This document shows, piece after piece, positions 1-7,005 of a stretch of DNA of 13,639 bases (its first letter is position 1; each line of letters starts with the position of its first letter). The notes below the pieces were generated by a model. That model made no database searches. It was given only the letters and a program-made list of their open reading frames with translations, and was not told the DNA's origin. Where the stretch lies: assembly GCA_946221045.1 (NCBI GenBank), contig CAMIIY010000014.1, forward strand, positions 1 to 13,639, read 5' to 3'. The stretch is from an uncultured Oceanospirillaceae bacterium (GTDB lineage: Bacteria > Pseudomonadota > Gammaproteobacteria > Pseudomonadales > Balneatricaceae). A program made the position numbers and the translations under genes.

Positions 1-1
1 C

Positions 2-1150
2 AGTCAGGTCATGGGATGTCAGGTGATTGCCGAAGGCATTGAACGTCCGGAAGAGGTGCGTGCGTTGCAGGGACTGGGGATCTCGCTGGGGCAGGGTTTT
101 CTGCTTGGTCGACCCGTGCCGGAACCGCAACAGGACTGGCAGCCTCCGGTGTTTCCCCTGACAGAAAGCAGCGAACGCTTGCCTGAAAATGTTGCTATGA
201 CGGCGTTTTCCCTGCTGCGGGCGGCACCGGCACTGCAACCGGAGGACAGCCTGCTGACAGCCGCCGAGTTGTTTCACAGCCACACTGGCCTGACTGTATT
301 GCCGGTATTAAAACAGCAGCGTCCGCTGGGCATTGTGCGCAGAAGTGATCTGCTGGAGCTGTTTTCCACACCCTATGGCAGGGCTCTGAACGAGAAAAAA
401 CCGGTCTCTCATATCGTGCGGCGGGATATCATTGTGGCAGAGAGCAGTCAGTCTCTGGCGGATGTGTCGCAAAAAATCACCAATCAGGACAACGGTGATC
501 TGCAACAGGAACTGGTGATTGTGCAGGACGGACGCTATCTCGGTGTGGCCTATATTCGTGACCTGCTGAAACAGATTACCGAACTGAAAGTGCAGAATGC
601 ACATTATGCCAATCCCCTGACACTTCTGCCGGGCAATGTGCCTCTGCATCGGGAGATGGACCGCCGGCTACAGCAGGCGCTGGACTTTCGGGTAGCCTAT
701 TTTGATCTGAATAATTTCAAGCCTTTCAATGACCTGTATGGTTATGCCAAAGGTGATCAGGTGATTCGGATGATGGGCGAACTGCTGGTGCAGTATGCCT
801 GTGGCAGCGAGAATTTTATCGGCCATATTGGTGGCGATGACTTTGTGGTTATTTTTGGCAGTTGCGACTGGCATCCACAGTGTGAACAGGTGTTAAGTGC
901 CTTTGATGAGGCAATCCGTGATTATTATCTGCCGGCTGATCTGATGCAGGGTGGTATTCTGGGTCAGGAGCGCAATGGCCAGCAGGCATTTTTCCCGGTG
1001 ATGGGCCTTGCGATTGGTGTGGTGCATCCGGACCCATACCGCTGTCAGAACCACAATGAAGTGTCTGAACTGGCGGCGATGGCCAAAAAAGAAGCCAAAC
1101 GCCAGTCCGGCAGTGCGCTTTTTGTCGACCGCCGTCGCGCCAGCCACTGA
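2..1150 (+). CDS. EAL-CBS-GGDEF c-di-GMP signalling protein (5' end missing)
   Basis: The gene enters from the left edge: the frame is already open at base 2, so the first visible ATG at base 11 is internal. About 382 residues are visible. The first of these contain VIAEGIE, the late conserved motif of EAL phosphodiesterase domains, so most of the EAL domain lies outside the window. A pair of CBS-like repeats follows (about bases 200-580, with GIVRRSDLLELF and GVAYIRDLLKQI as their ends), then a GGDEF domain (about 600-1140) with metal-binding FDLNNFKPFND and active-site GGDDF at 830-844. The RxxD inhibitory site is lost: the two positions are Gly and Asn. Known family role: c-di-GMP turnover in the cytoplasm, with CBS pairs usually binding adenine nucleotides. 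GGDDF is close enough to consensus that cyclase activity is possible but not assured. The gene is followed after 66 bases by nudF, which may have its own promoter. Confidence 0.9.
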   Translation, partial: SQVMGCQVIAEGIERPEEVRALQGLGISLGQGFLLGRPVPEPQQDWQPPVFPLTESSERLPENVAMTAFSLLRAAPALQPEDSLLTAAELFHSHTGLTVLPVLKQQRPLGIVRRSDLLELFSTPYGRALNEKKPVSHIVRRDIIVAESSQSLADVSQKITNQDNGDLQQELVIVQDGRYLGVAYIRDLLKQITELKVQNAHYANPLTLLPGNVPLHREMDRRLQQALDFRVAYFDLNNFKPFNDLYGYAKGDQVIRMMGELLVQYACGSENFIGHIGGDDFVVIFGSCDWHPQCEQVLSAFDEAIRDYYLPADLMQGGILGQERNGQQAFFPVMGLAIGVVHPDPYRCQNHNEVSELAAMAKKEAKRQSGSALFVDRRRASH

Positions 1151-1164
1151 TTCCCGAGAAACAG

Positions 1165-1191
1165 TTCTGCCAGTGCCTGCCATGCTATAGT
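1165..1191 (+). promoter_or_regulatory. Possible sigma70-like promoter ahead of nudF
   Basis: TATAGT at 1186-1191 resembles a -10 box, and a poor -35 candidate, TTCTGC, lies at 1165-1170 with a 15-base spacer. A start of transcription near 1198 would give a leader of about 20 bases before the ATG at 1217. The -35 match and the spacing are weak, so transcription of nudF by read-through from the upstream gene remains equally possible. Confidence 0.28.
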
Positions 1192-1216
1192 GAAGCTTTG
1201 GCAGGCAGGGTCGCGT

Positions 1217-1876
1217 ATGGCAGAGCAGGACTGGTCCCCCACATTTACGCATAATGATTTCCGGCAGGAAGCGGCAGAAACCCTGTATCAGGGCTTCTTT
1301 CGCATGCTGCGCCTGAAACTGCGGCATAAAACCTTTGCAGGGGGTGAGATTCAGATTCAGCGTGAGCTGTTCTTTCGTGACGATGCGGTCTGCGTGCTGC
1401 TGTATGACCCTGTGCTAGACCGGGTCGTGCTGATTGAACAGTTCCGCGTTGGAGCATTAGAACATCCGGATGGCCCCTGGATGCTGGAACTGGTGGCCGG
1501 CATTGTTGAAACAGGGGAAACGCCGGCACAGGTGGCCCGGCGCGAAGCTGTGGAAGAGGCGGGCGCTGCTCTGGGTTCGCTGGAACATATTATCCGTTAT
1601 GTGCCCAGCTCGGGGGCAACCCGTGAGTATATCGACCTTTTCTGCGCCATGGTGGACAGTCGCCCCCTGGGCGGAGACTTTGGCCTGCCCCACGAGGGAG
1701 AAGATATCAGAGTGCATCTGCTGGACGCTGCAGATGCCTTTGCATTAGTGTCTAATGGTAAGATCTTCAATTCGCCAGCCATTATCGCCTTGCAATGGCT
1801 GCAGTTGAATCAGACCCGTTTACGTCAGCAGTGGAGTGAGGTAAACCCGGACGCCGGGGAAAATAATGAAACGTAA
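1217..1876 (+). CDS. nudF: ADP-ribose pyrophosphatase (Nudix hydrolase)
   Basis: Encodes 219 residues, close to the roughly 209 of the E. coli enzyme, which splits ADP-ribose to AMP and ribose-5-phosphate in the cytoplasm. The Nudix box is complete at residues 95-117, fitting Gx5Ex7REUxEExGU (GIVETGE, then RREAVEEAGA), so the Mg-binding glutamates are present. ETLYQGFF near the N-terminus, the LVAGIVE lead-in to the box and the C-terminal ALQWLQL are further NudF hallmarks. I chose ATG 1217 because AGGG at 1207-1210 sits six bases upstream. The frame also allows GTG at 1190, adding nine residues, but that codon overlaps a possible -10 box. The stop codon overlaps the next gene by 11 bases, as expected for a coupled operon. 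It is the first gene of the nudF-yqiB-cpdA-yqiA-parE order known in enterobacteria. Confidence 0.95.
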   Translation: MAEQDWSPTFTHNDFRQEAAETLYQGFFRMLRLKLRHKTFAGGEIQIQRELFFRDDAVCVLLYDPVLDRVVLIEQFRVGALEHPDGPWMLELVAGIVETGETPAQVARREAVEEAGAALGSLEHIIRYVPSSGATREYIDLFCAMVDSRPLGGDFGLPHEGEDIRVHLLDAADAFALVSNGKIFNSPAIIALQWLQLNQTRLRQQWSEVNPDAGENNET

Positions 1877-2306
1877 GTATGTGCCTGATTTGAGTCGCCA
1901 GATGGCAATCTGCGAAACCAACTACGCCCGGATCATGAAGCTGATGCCTGATCTGGACCGTCGTGATGTGCGCAATTTTCAGATCAGCTGGCAGAATCAT
2001 CAGGCAGAGCTTGAGATCCGCGTGGATGAGCGTTTTCGTTACACCTCCACCGTTGTGGTCAGACACCGATTTGCTTCTGATCTGCCCTGGCTGGCGGCGC
2101 CGGCAATGGTGGTACGTCTTTACCATGATGCGGCTATGGCTGAAGTGGTTTGTCTGCAGCGCAAACAGCTCTCGGGTGCCTACCCCTATCCCAACCGGCA
2201 GATGCACCAGCCGGATGAAAAAAATCAGCTTAACCAGCACCTGGGGGAGTGGTTGAGCGAATGCCTGCAACATGGACACTGTGCAGAACCGGTGTTCAGT
2301 GGCTGA
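1866..2306 (+). CDS. yqiB: DUF1249 family protein YqiB
   Basis: A 146-residue protein matching the DUF1249 family (E. coli YqiB is about 140 residues). Recognisable conserved stretches are YVPDLSRQM and CETNYARI at the N-terminus, VRLYHDAAMAEVV in the middle, and YPYPNRQMHQPDEKNQLNQ followed by EWLSECL near the C-terminus. No signal peptide or membrane segment is visible, so it is probably cytoplasmic. The biochemical role of the family is not known to me, and the only clue is its constant position between nudF and cpdA. The ATG lies inside the end of nudF with a good ribosome-binding site, GGGGA at 1856-1860, five bases upstream, which suggests translational coupling. The 3' end overlaps the annotated start of cpdA by 35 bases. 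Confidence 0.93.
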   Translation: MKRKYVPDLSRQMAICETNYARIMKLMPDLDRRDVRNFQISWQNHQAELEIRVDERFRYTSTVVVRHRFASDLPWLAAPAMVVRLYHDAAMAEVVCLQRKQLSGAYPYPNRQMHQPDEKNQLNQHLGEWLSECLQHGHCAEPVFSG

Positions 2307-3063
2307 AGCAAATCCCATCAATCTGTTACAACTGACCGATCTTCATCTGCCTGAACAACCGGGTATGTTACGCAGAGGAGCGGATGCCGAAGCGCGTTTC
2401 CGGCAGGCACTGTCGGCGATCAAATCCCTGAGTGCAGACATATTGCTGCTGACGGGTGATCTGACCCATCACGCGCCGAGCGCCTATGCCCGCCTGGCTG
2501 ATGCAGTGGGTTCGTTGCCCTATCCCGCCTGCTGGATTCCCGGTAACCATGACCTGCCAGAGGCCATGACGGCTTTTCCGGACCTGAACCGCAAACAGGT
2601 CGATTTCCAACATTGGCGTATCATTCTGCTCGATAGTACATCTGCACCCAATGGGATCGGAGGGGGGTCACTGGCCATGTCTGAACTGCGGTTTTTGCAA
2701 CAACAGTTGGTAACAGCGGGGTCAAAACATTGCCTGGTGGTGTTGCATCATAATCCGATACCGGTACAGAGTGCCTGGCAGGATCGTATCTCACTGGGCA
2801 ATCCGGATGCCTTCTGGCGGATCATTGAGGGCTCGTCTCAGGTGCGAGGGGTGGTGTTTGGTCATCTGCATCAGCGGCGGGATGAGCATCGGGGTTCGGT
2901 CAGACTGTTTTGTTCACCGGCCACTGCTCCTCAGTACAAAGCCGGGACTGAGACGCCGGAAGAGGAACCCGACAGCAGGTTAGCGGCACCGGCTTACAGT
3001 CATTACCGGCTCTGGCCACAGGGACAGATTGAAGTCTCAGTCACGCATCTGATCAATGCGTAA
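2272..3063 (+). CDS. cpdA: 3',5'-cyclic AMP phosphodiesterase CpdA
   Basis: A 263-residue class III cyclic nucleotide phosphodiesterase (E. coli CpdA has 275) that hydrolyses cAMP to AMP and so lowers CRP signalling. All metallophosphoesterase ligands are visible in order: D23 and H25 in TDLHL, D63 in GDLTHH, N92 and H93 in GNHD, H159-H160 in VVLHHNP, and H198 and H200 in GHLHQ. That set makes an active dimetal site likely. The start is the uncertain part. ATG 2272 gives a 35-base overlap with yqiB and no clear ribosome-binding site. In-frame GTG codons at 2281 and 2299 would shorten the protein without touching the catalytic core. Its position after yqiB and before yqiA matches the enterobacterial order. 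No signal peptide is seen, in keeping with a cytoplasmic enzyme. Confidence 0.94.
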   Translation: MDTVQNRCSVAEANPINLLQLTDLHLPEQPGMLRRGADAEARFRQALSAIKSLSADILLLTGDLTHHAPSAYARLADAVGSLPYPACWIPGNHDLPEAMTAFPDLNRKQVDFQHWRIILLDSTSAPNGIGGGSLAMSELRFLQQQLVTAGSKHCLVVLHHNPIPVQSAWQDRISLGNPDAFWRIIEGSSQVRGVVFGHLHQRRDEHRGSVRLFCSPATAPQYKAGTETPEEEPDSRLAAPAYSHYRLWPQGQIEVSVTHLINA

Positions 3064-3142
3064 CCGGATCACCGCAGCCGGGTACTTGCCATGCCATCAG
3101 AGACTGGACTTGCACTGCGCTTCCCGATATTTTCCATAGGTT

Positions 3143-3766
3143 ATGACCGCACCCTTTTTTATTTATGTACATGGCTTTAACAGTTCGCCGCAGTCGATGA
3201 AGGCGCAATTGTTTCTGCAGCATATGCAGCAGCTGGGCCGTGCCGGGCAGGTGGCAATACCGGATCTGTCGCACTGGCCAAGGGAAGCGATGCATAGCCT
3301 GCAGGCAGAAGTAGAGCAGCATTGGGATCGCCCGGTGATATTGCTGGGCAGCTCTCTGGGTGGTTTTTACAGTACCTGGCTGACGGAACGCTATCCTCAT
3401 GTACGCACGGTTCTGATTAATCCGGCAGTGAATCCGCATGAGTTACTGCCTGCTTATCTGGGTGAAAACAGAAACCTATACTCCGGTGAGGTGTATCAGT
3501 TAACCGAGGGCCATCTGCTGCAACTGCTGCAGTTGCAGACCGTGCAGATCAGTGACCCAACACGTTATCTGCTGCTGACCCAGACCGGCGATGAAACACT
3601 CGACTACCGGGAAGCCGTGGCGATGTTTGCTGATTCGCCCCAGTTTGTGCAGCCCGGTGGCAGTCATGGCTTTGAGCAGTTTGAACAGTTGATACCGGCA
3701 ATCTTAGCGTTTGCCGAAGGCCGGATTGAGTTACCGCCGGCTACACCCCTTTACCATTCCAGTTAA
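3143..3766 (+). CDS. yqiA: YqiA family alpha/beta-hydrolase (esterase)
   Basis: A 207-residue alpha/beta-hydrolase of the UPF0227/YqiA type (E. coli YqiA is about 193). The oxyanion region reads FIYVHGFNSSP near residues 6-16. The nucleophile elbow GSSLGG spans 69-74 with Ser71. TGDETLDYREA carries the probable acid (Asp150 or Asp154), and SHGFEQF holds the catalytic His175, so the triad is intact. E. coli YqiA is reported to have esterase activity on short acyl esters; the physiological substrate is unclear. The ATG at 3143 is preceded only by a weak AGG, and a 79-base gap separates it from cpdA, the largest gap in this part of the run, in which I find no convincing promoter or terminator. 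parE follows 15 bases downstream, so the two are presumably co-transcribed. Confidence 0.93.
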   Translation: MTAPFFIYVHGFNSSPQSMKAQLFLQHMQQLGRAGQVAIPDLSHWPREAMHSLQAEVEQHWDRPVILLGSSLGGFYSTWLTERYPHVRTVLINPAVNPHELLPAYLGENRNLYSGEVYQLTEGHLLQLLQLQTVQISDPTRYLLLTQTGDETLDYREAVAMFADSPQFVQPGGSHGFEQFEQLIPAILAFAEGRIELPPATPLYHSS

Positions 3767-3781
3767 CAGGAACCGCATTCG

Positions 3782-5674
3782 ATGTCGAAGCAATACAACG
3801 CGGACGCCATAGAAGTTCTCAGTGGCCTGGAGCCCGTCAGACGGCGCCCTGGCATGTACACCGAAACCGACCGCCCCAACCATCTGGCGCAGGAGGTCAT
3901 TGATAACTCGGTGGATGAGGCGCTGGCAGGACATGCCAGCCAGATCGATGTCATTCTGAATAAAGATCAATCCCTTACAGTCACTGATGATGGACGCGGC
4001 ATGCCGGTGGATATTCATCCGGAGCAGGGGGTCAGCGGTGTTGAACTGATCCTGACCAAACTGCATGCCGGAGGTAAGTTCAGCAACGATAACTATACCT
4101 ATTCCGGTGGCTTGCACGGTGTGGGTGTGTCGGTAGTGAATGCCCTGTCCAAACTGCTGGAGGTGCAGGTACGTCGCGATGGTCAGGTGTACCGGATCGG
4201 CTTTGCTGACGGGGAAAAAGTTTCCGATCTGGAGGTAGTAGATACCTGCGGTAAACGGAATACCGGCACCACCGTACGTTTTCTGCCTGACCCGGGATAT
4301 TTCGACAGTCATAAATTCAGCGTTTCCCGGCTAAAGCATAATCTGCGGGCCAAGGCGGTACTTTGTCCCGGCCTGAAAGTCACGTTTACTGACTTGACCG
4401 GTGCCCAGCGGGAAAAAGAGGAGTGGTATTACGAAGATGGCCTGGTGGACTACCTCAAGGGTACCACTCAGGTGTATGAAACGGTGCCGGCGGAACCCTT
4501 TACCGGTTCGCTACAGGGTGAAGAAGATGCCGTCGAGTGGGCGGTACAGTGGCTGCCGGAAGGCGGCGAGATGACCTGCGAAAGTTACGTTAACCTGATC
4601 CCCACCGCGCAGGGCGGTACCCATGTCAACGGGTTACGTACCGGTTTGCTGGAAGCGATGCGCGAGTTTTGTGAATTCCGCAATCTGCTGCCGCGTGGCG
4701 TAAAACTTACCGGTGATGATATCTGGGATCGCTGCTGCTACATCCTCTCTGCCAAGATGCGTGATCCGCAGTTTGCCGGTCAGACCAAAGAGCGCCTCTC
4801 TTCTCGTCAGATCGCTGCGTTTATCACCGGTGCTATCAAGGATGCGTTTTCTCTCTGGCTCAACAAACATGTTGAAGAGGGTGAAAAACTCGCTGAAGTG
4901 GTGATCAGTAACGCCCAGAAACGCCTGCGCTCCAACCGCAAAGTGGTGCGTAAAAAGGTCACTTCTGGCCCTGCTCTGCCGGGCAAGCTCGCCGACTGTT
5001 CCGGTGGCGATACCCTGCAGTCAGAGCTGTTTCTGGTAGAGGGTGACTCCGCGGGTGGTTCGGCCAAACAGGCCCGTGACCGCGAGTTTCAGGCGATAAT
5101 GCCGCTGCGGGGCAAGATACTGAATACCTGGGAGGTGGACCCGGGCGAGGTGCTGGGTTCCCAGGAGATCCATGATATCTCGGTGGCGATCGGTGTTGAA
5201 CCGGGCTCCGATGACCTGAAGGGCTTGCGTTACGGCAAAGTCTGTATTCTGGCGGATGCGGACTCTGACGGTCTGCATATTGCAACCCTGCTCTGTGCCC
5301 TGTTTGTGCGCCATTTCCGCCCGCTGGTGGCCGCGGGGCATGTCTATGTGGCGATGCCGCCTCTGTACCGGATCGATGTGGCCAAGGAAGTCTTTTATGC
5401 ACTGGATGATGCCGAGCGTGATGGCATTATGGAGCGAATCCGGGCCGAACGCTCCAACGCCAAGATTGGTGTGCAGCGCTTTAAGGGTCTGGGTGAGATG
5501 AACCCGATGCAACTGCGGGAAACCACCATGTCGCCGGATACCCGCCGACTGGTGCAGTTAATGATCGAAGCGGGAGACGGCACCAACGAGATGATGGATA
5601 TGCTGCTGGCGAAAAAACGCTCCTCAGACCGTAAAGAGTGGCTGGAAAGCAAGGGTAATCTGGCGGATGTATAA
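3782..5674 (+). CDS. parE: DNA topoisomerase IV subunit B
   Basis: The 630-residue ATPase subunit of topoisomerase IV, which with ParC decatenates replicated chromosomes. The GHKL ATPase domain shows EVIDNSVDEALAG (residues 38-50), TDDGRGMPVD, the lid-region GGLHGVGVSVVNAL and QTKERLSS. The TOPRIM domain shows LVEGDSAGGSAKQ with catalytic Glu420 and the metal-binding DADSD at 492-496. The C-terminal RFKGLGEMNPMQL is typical of type II topoisomerases. IMPLRGKILNTWEV and direct ParE-like alignment over the full length, without the roughly 170-residue insertion of gammaproteobacterial GyrB, identify it as ParE rather than GyrB. The length equals that of E. coli ParE. AGGA at 3768-3771 lies ten bases before the start. 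The stop overlaps the start of the outer-membrane gene by eight bases. Confidence 0.98.
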   Translation: MSKQYNADAIEVLSGLEPVRRRPGMYTETDRPNHLAQEVIDNSVDEALAGHASQIDVILNKDQSLTVTDDGRGMPVDIHPEQGVSGVELILTKLHAGGKFSNDNYTYSGGLHGVGVSVVNALSKLLEVQVRRDGQVYRIGFADGEKVSDLEVVDTCGKRNTGTTVRFLPDPGYFDSHKFSVSRLKHNLRAKAVLCPGLKVTFTDLTGAQREKEEWYYEDGLVDYLKGTTQVYETVPAEPFTGSLQGEEDAVEWAVQWLPEGGEMTCESYVNLIPTAQGGTHVNGLRTGLLEAMREFCEFRNLLPRGVKLTGDDIWDRCCYILSAKMRDPQFAGQTKERLSSRQIAAFITGAIKDAFSLWLNKHVEEGEKLAEVVISNAQKRLRSNRKVVRKKVTSGPALPGKLADCSGGDTLQSELFLVEGDSAGGSAKQARDREFQAIMPLRGKILNTWEVDPGEVLGSQEIHDISVAIGVEPGSDDLKGLRYGKVCILADADSDGLHIATLLCALFVRHFRPLVAAGHVYVAMPPLYRIDVAKEVFYALDDAERDGIMERIRAERSNAKIGVQRFKGLGEMNPMQLRETTMSPDTRRLVQLMIEAGDGTNEMMDMLLAKKRSSDRKEWLESKGNLADV

Positions 5675-6965
5675 AGCAGCCGCGCTGCTACTGGTGCTGC
5701 TGGTTTCCAGTTCGGTACAGGCAGCACAACCGAAGGGCTGGTTTTACCAGCTCTTTGTCGACCGTGACCTGTGGCAGCAGCATCATATTGATATTTCAGC
5801 CCGTCTGCAGAGCGGACTGATCGCCTCTGATCTGGGAGGCGACAATGTCTTTCCCTCAGGCTTTCTCAATCTGCATGACGGTTTTGTGCTGAACCGGGCA
5901 GAAGTGATCATTGAAAAACCCCTGAACAGCCGGATACGCCCACGTATCGGCCCGTTTCCTGGCAGTACCTATCAGGACTGGGACTGGGGTTTTCTGGTGC
6001 AGGGCCGGTACGGTGAGGACTTCAGCCGTACCTACGGTTTTGATGACGAGCTGGGCCTGAATGAAGATGAAAAGCGGGTTGCTATTTTGCCGCAATGGTT
6101 CCTGACGGCCTATGCCCCCTGGGGGGCGGGTACGACCTTTCAGTTTGGTACCTGGTTTACCAATATTGGCAACGAAATCGGTGCACCGATTGATCCTCCC
6201 AGTCCGTTTTACAGTCATGCCTATGCGTTTCTGTATGGCCCGAGCAAACACTTTGGGGGGCTGCTCTCGACCCGACTGCCGGTGGACAATTCCTACGGAT
6301 TCTGGGGCGTTGAGCTTGGACTGGTACAGGGTTGGAATAACCTGCAGGATAACAACAGCGATAAAAGTCTGATTACCGCCCTGCAGTGGCGCAGCCCGGA
6401 TATGGCCACCTGGGTTGATGTTGAGAGTATCTGGGGCAATGAACAATCAGAGAATGGCGTCAGCGATCAGGCACCTTTTATTGCGGTCAGCAGTCAGGGC
6501 AAAGATCTGTTCCGACAGTTTCATTCTCTGACGGTCAGCCATCAGTTTGGTGAGAAGAAAGCCTGGCGCGGCGTATTTAATGCGGTTTATGGGCGTCAGG
6601 CGGGTGGTGATGTGGTGGCGGACCGCCACAACCCTCCCGGTTTTCTGATCGTGGAAACCAGCGAGTGGTATGGCTGGAATCTCAGTCTGATCCGCCAGCT
6701 GACCCCCAGTCTGCAGGCGGCTATGCGGCTGGAAGAGTTTAACGATCCGCAGGGAGCCTTCTTTCTTCTGCCTGCGGGGGAGTACCGTGCCTGGACGGCG
6801 AATCTGTCCTGGTACCCTCAGCCCTGGCTGCGTATTCGCCCGGAGCTGCGGTATGACAATTATCGGGGTGATGGCAAACCCTTTGGCGGGCAGGTACCCG
6901 CCCTGTTTAATGGCCGTGCAACTGAGCAATGGCTGTTTTCAATTGATGCGACTCTATTTTTGTAA
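5667..6965 (+). CDS. Outer-membrane beta-barrel protein, BBP2/OmpL-like porin candidate
   Basis: Encodes 432 residues beginning with a clear Sec signal peptide: a Lys at position 3, a hydrophobic AAALLLVLLV core, and a probable cleavage after SVQA near residue 19. The mature part is rich in aromatic residues and alternating polar/apolar stretches typical of transmembrane beta-strands, for example WDWGFLVQGRYG, WGVELGLVQGW and RIRPELRYDNY. The pattern of a strand ending in 'EKPL' followed by WDWGF and a later QFGTWFTNIGNE resembles the putative beta-barrel porin-2 (OmpL-like) family. That family assignment is by eye. The protein ends ATLFL, so the last residue is Leu instead of the usual Phe. 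The gene is wedged between parE and parC: its ATG overlaps the parE stop (ATGTATAA), and parC starts 40 bases after it. Substrate unknown; localisation in the outer membrane is inferred. Confidence 0.72.
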   Translation: MYKAAALLLVLLVSSSVQAAQPKGWFYQLFVDRDLWQQHHIDISARLQSGLIASDLGGDNVFPSGFLNLHDGFVLNRAEVIIEKPLNSRIRPRIGPFPGSTYQDWDWGFLVQGRYGEDFSRTYGFDDELGLNEDEKRVAILPQWFLTAYAPWGAGTTFQFGTWFTNIGNEIGAPIDPPSPFYSHAYAFLYGPSKHFGGLLSTRLPVDNSYGFWGVELGLVQGWNNLQDNNSDKSLITALQWRSPDMATWVDVESIWGNEQSENGVSDQAPFIAVSSQGKDLFRQFHSLTVSHQFGEKKAWRGVFNAVYGRQAGGDVVADRHNPPGFLIVETSEWYGWNLSLIRQLTPSLQAAMRLEEFNDPQGAFFLLPAGEYRAWTANLSWYPQPWLRIRPELRYDNYRGDGKPFGGQVPALFNGRATEQWLFSIDATLFL

Positions 6966-7005
6966 CGCTGTAAAAACAGTGTAAAGCGAATGGTGAAGAT
7001 AAACG

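Noticed and set aside
4959..5512. Long minus-strand open frames inside parE
   Set aside because: They lie antisense to highly conserved ParE TOPRIM codons, have compositionally odd products, and lack ribosome-binding sites; parE explains the DNA.
6966..7005. Short CTGT-AAAA-ACAG hairpin between the barrel gene and parC
   Set aside because: The stem is short with no T run, so it is not a terminator, and promoter-like hexamers around it are too weak to call.
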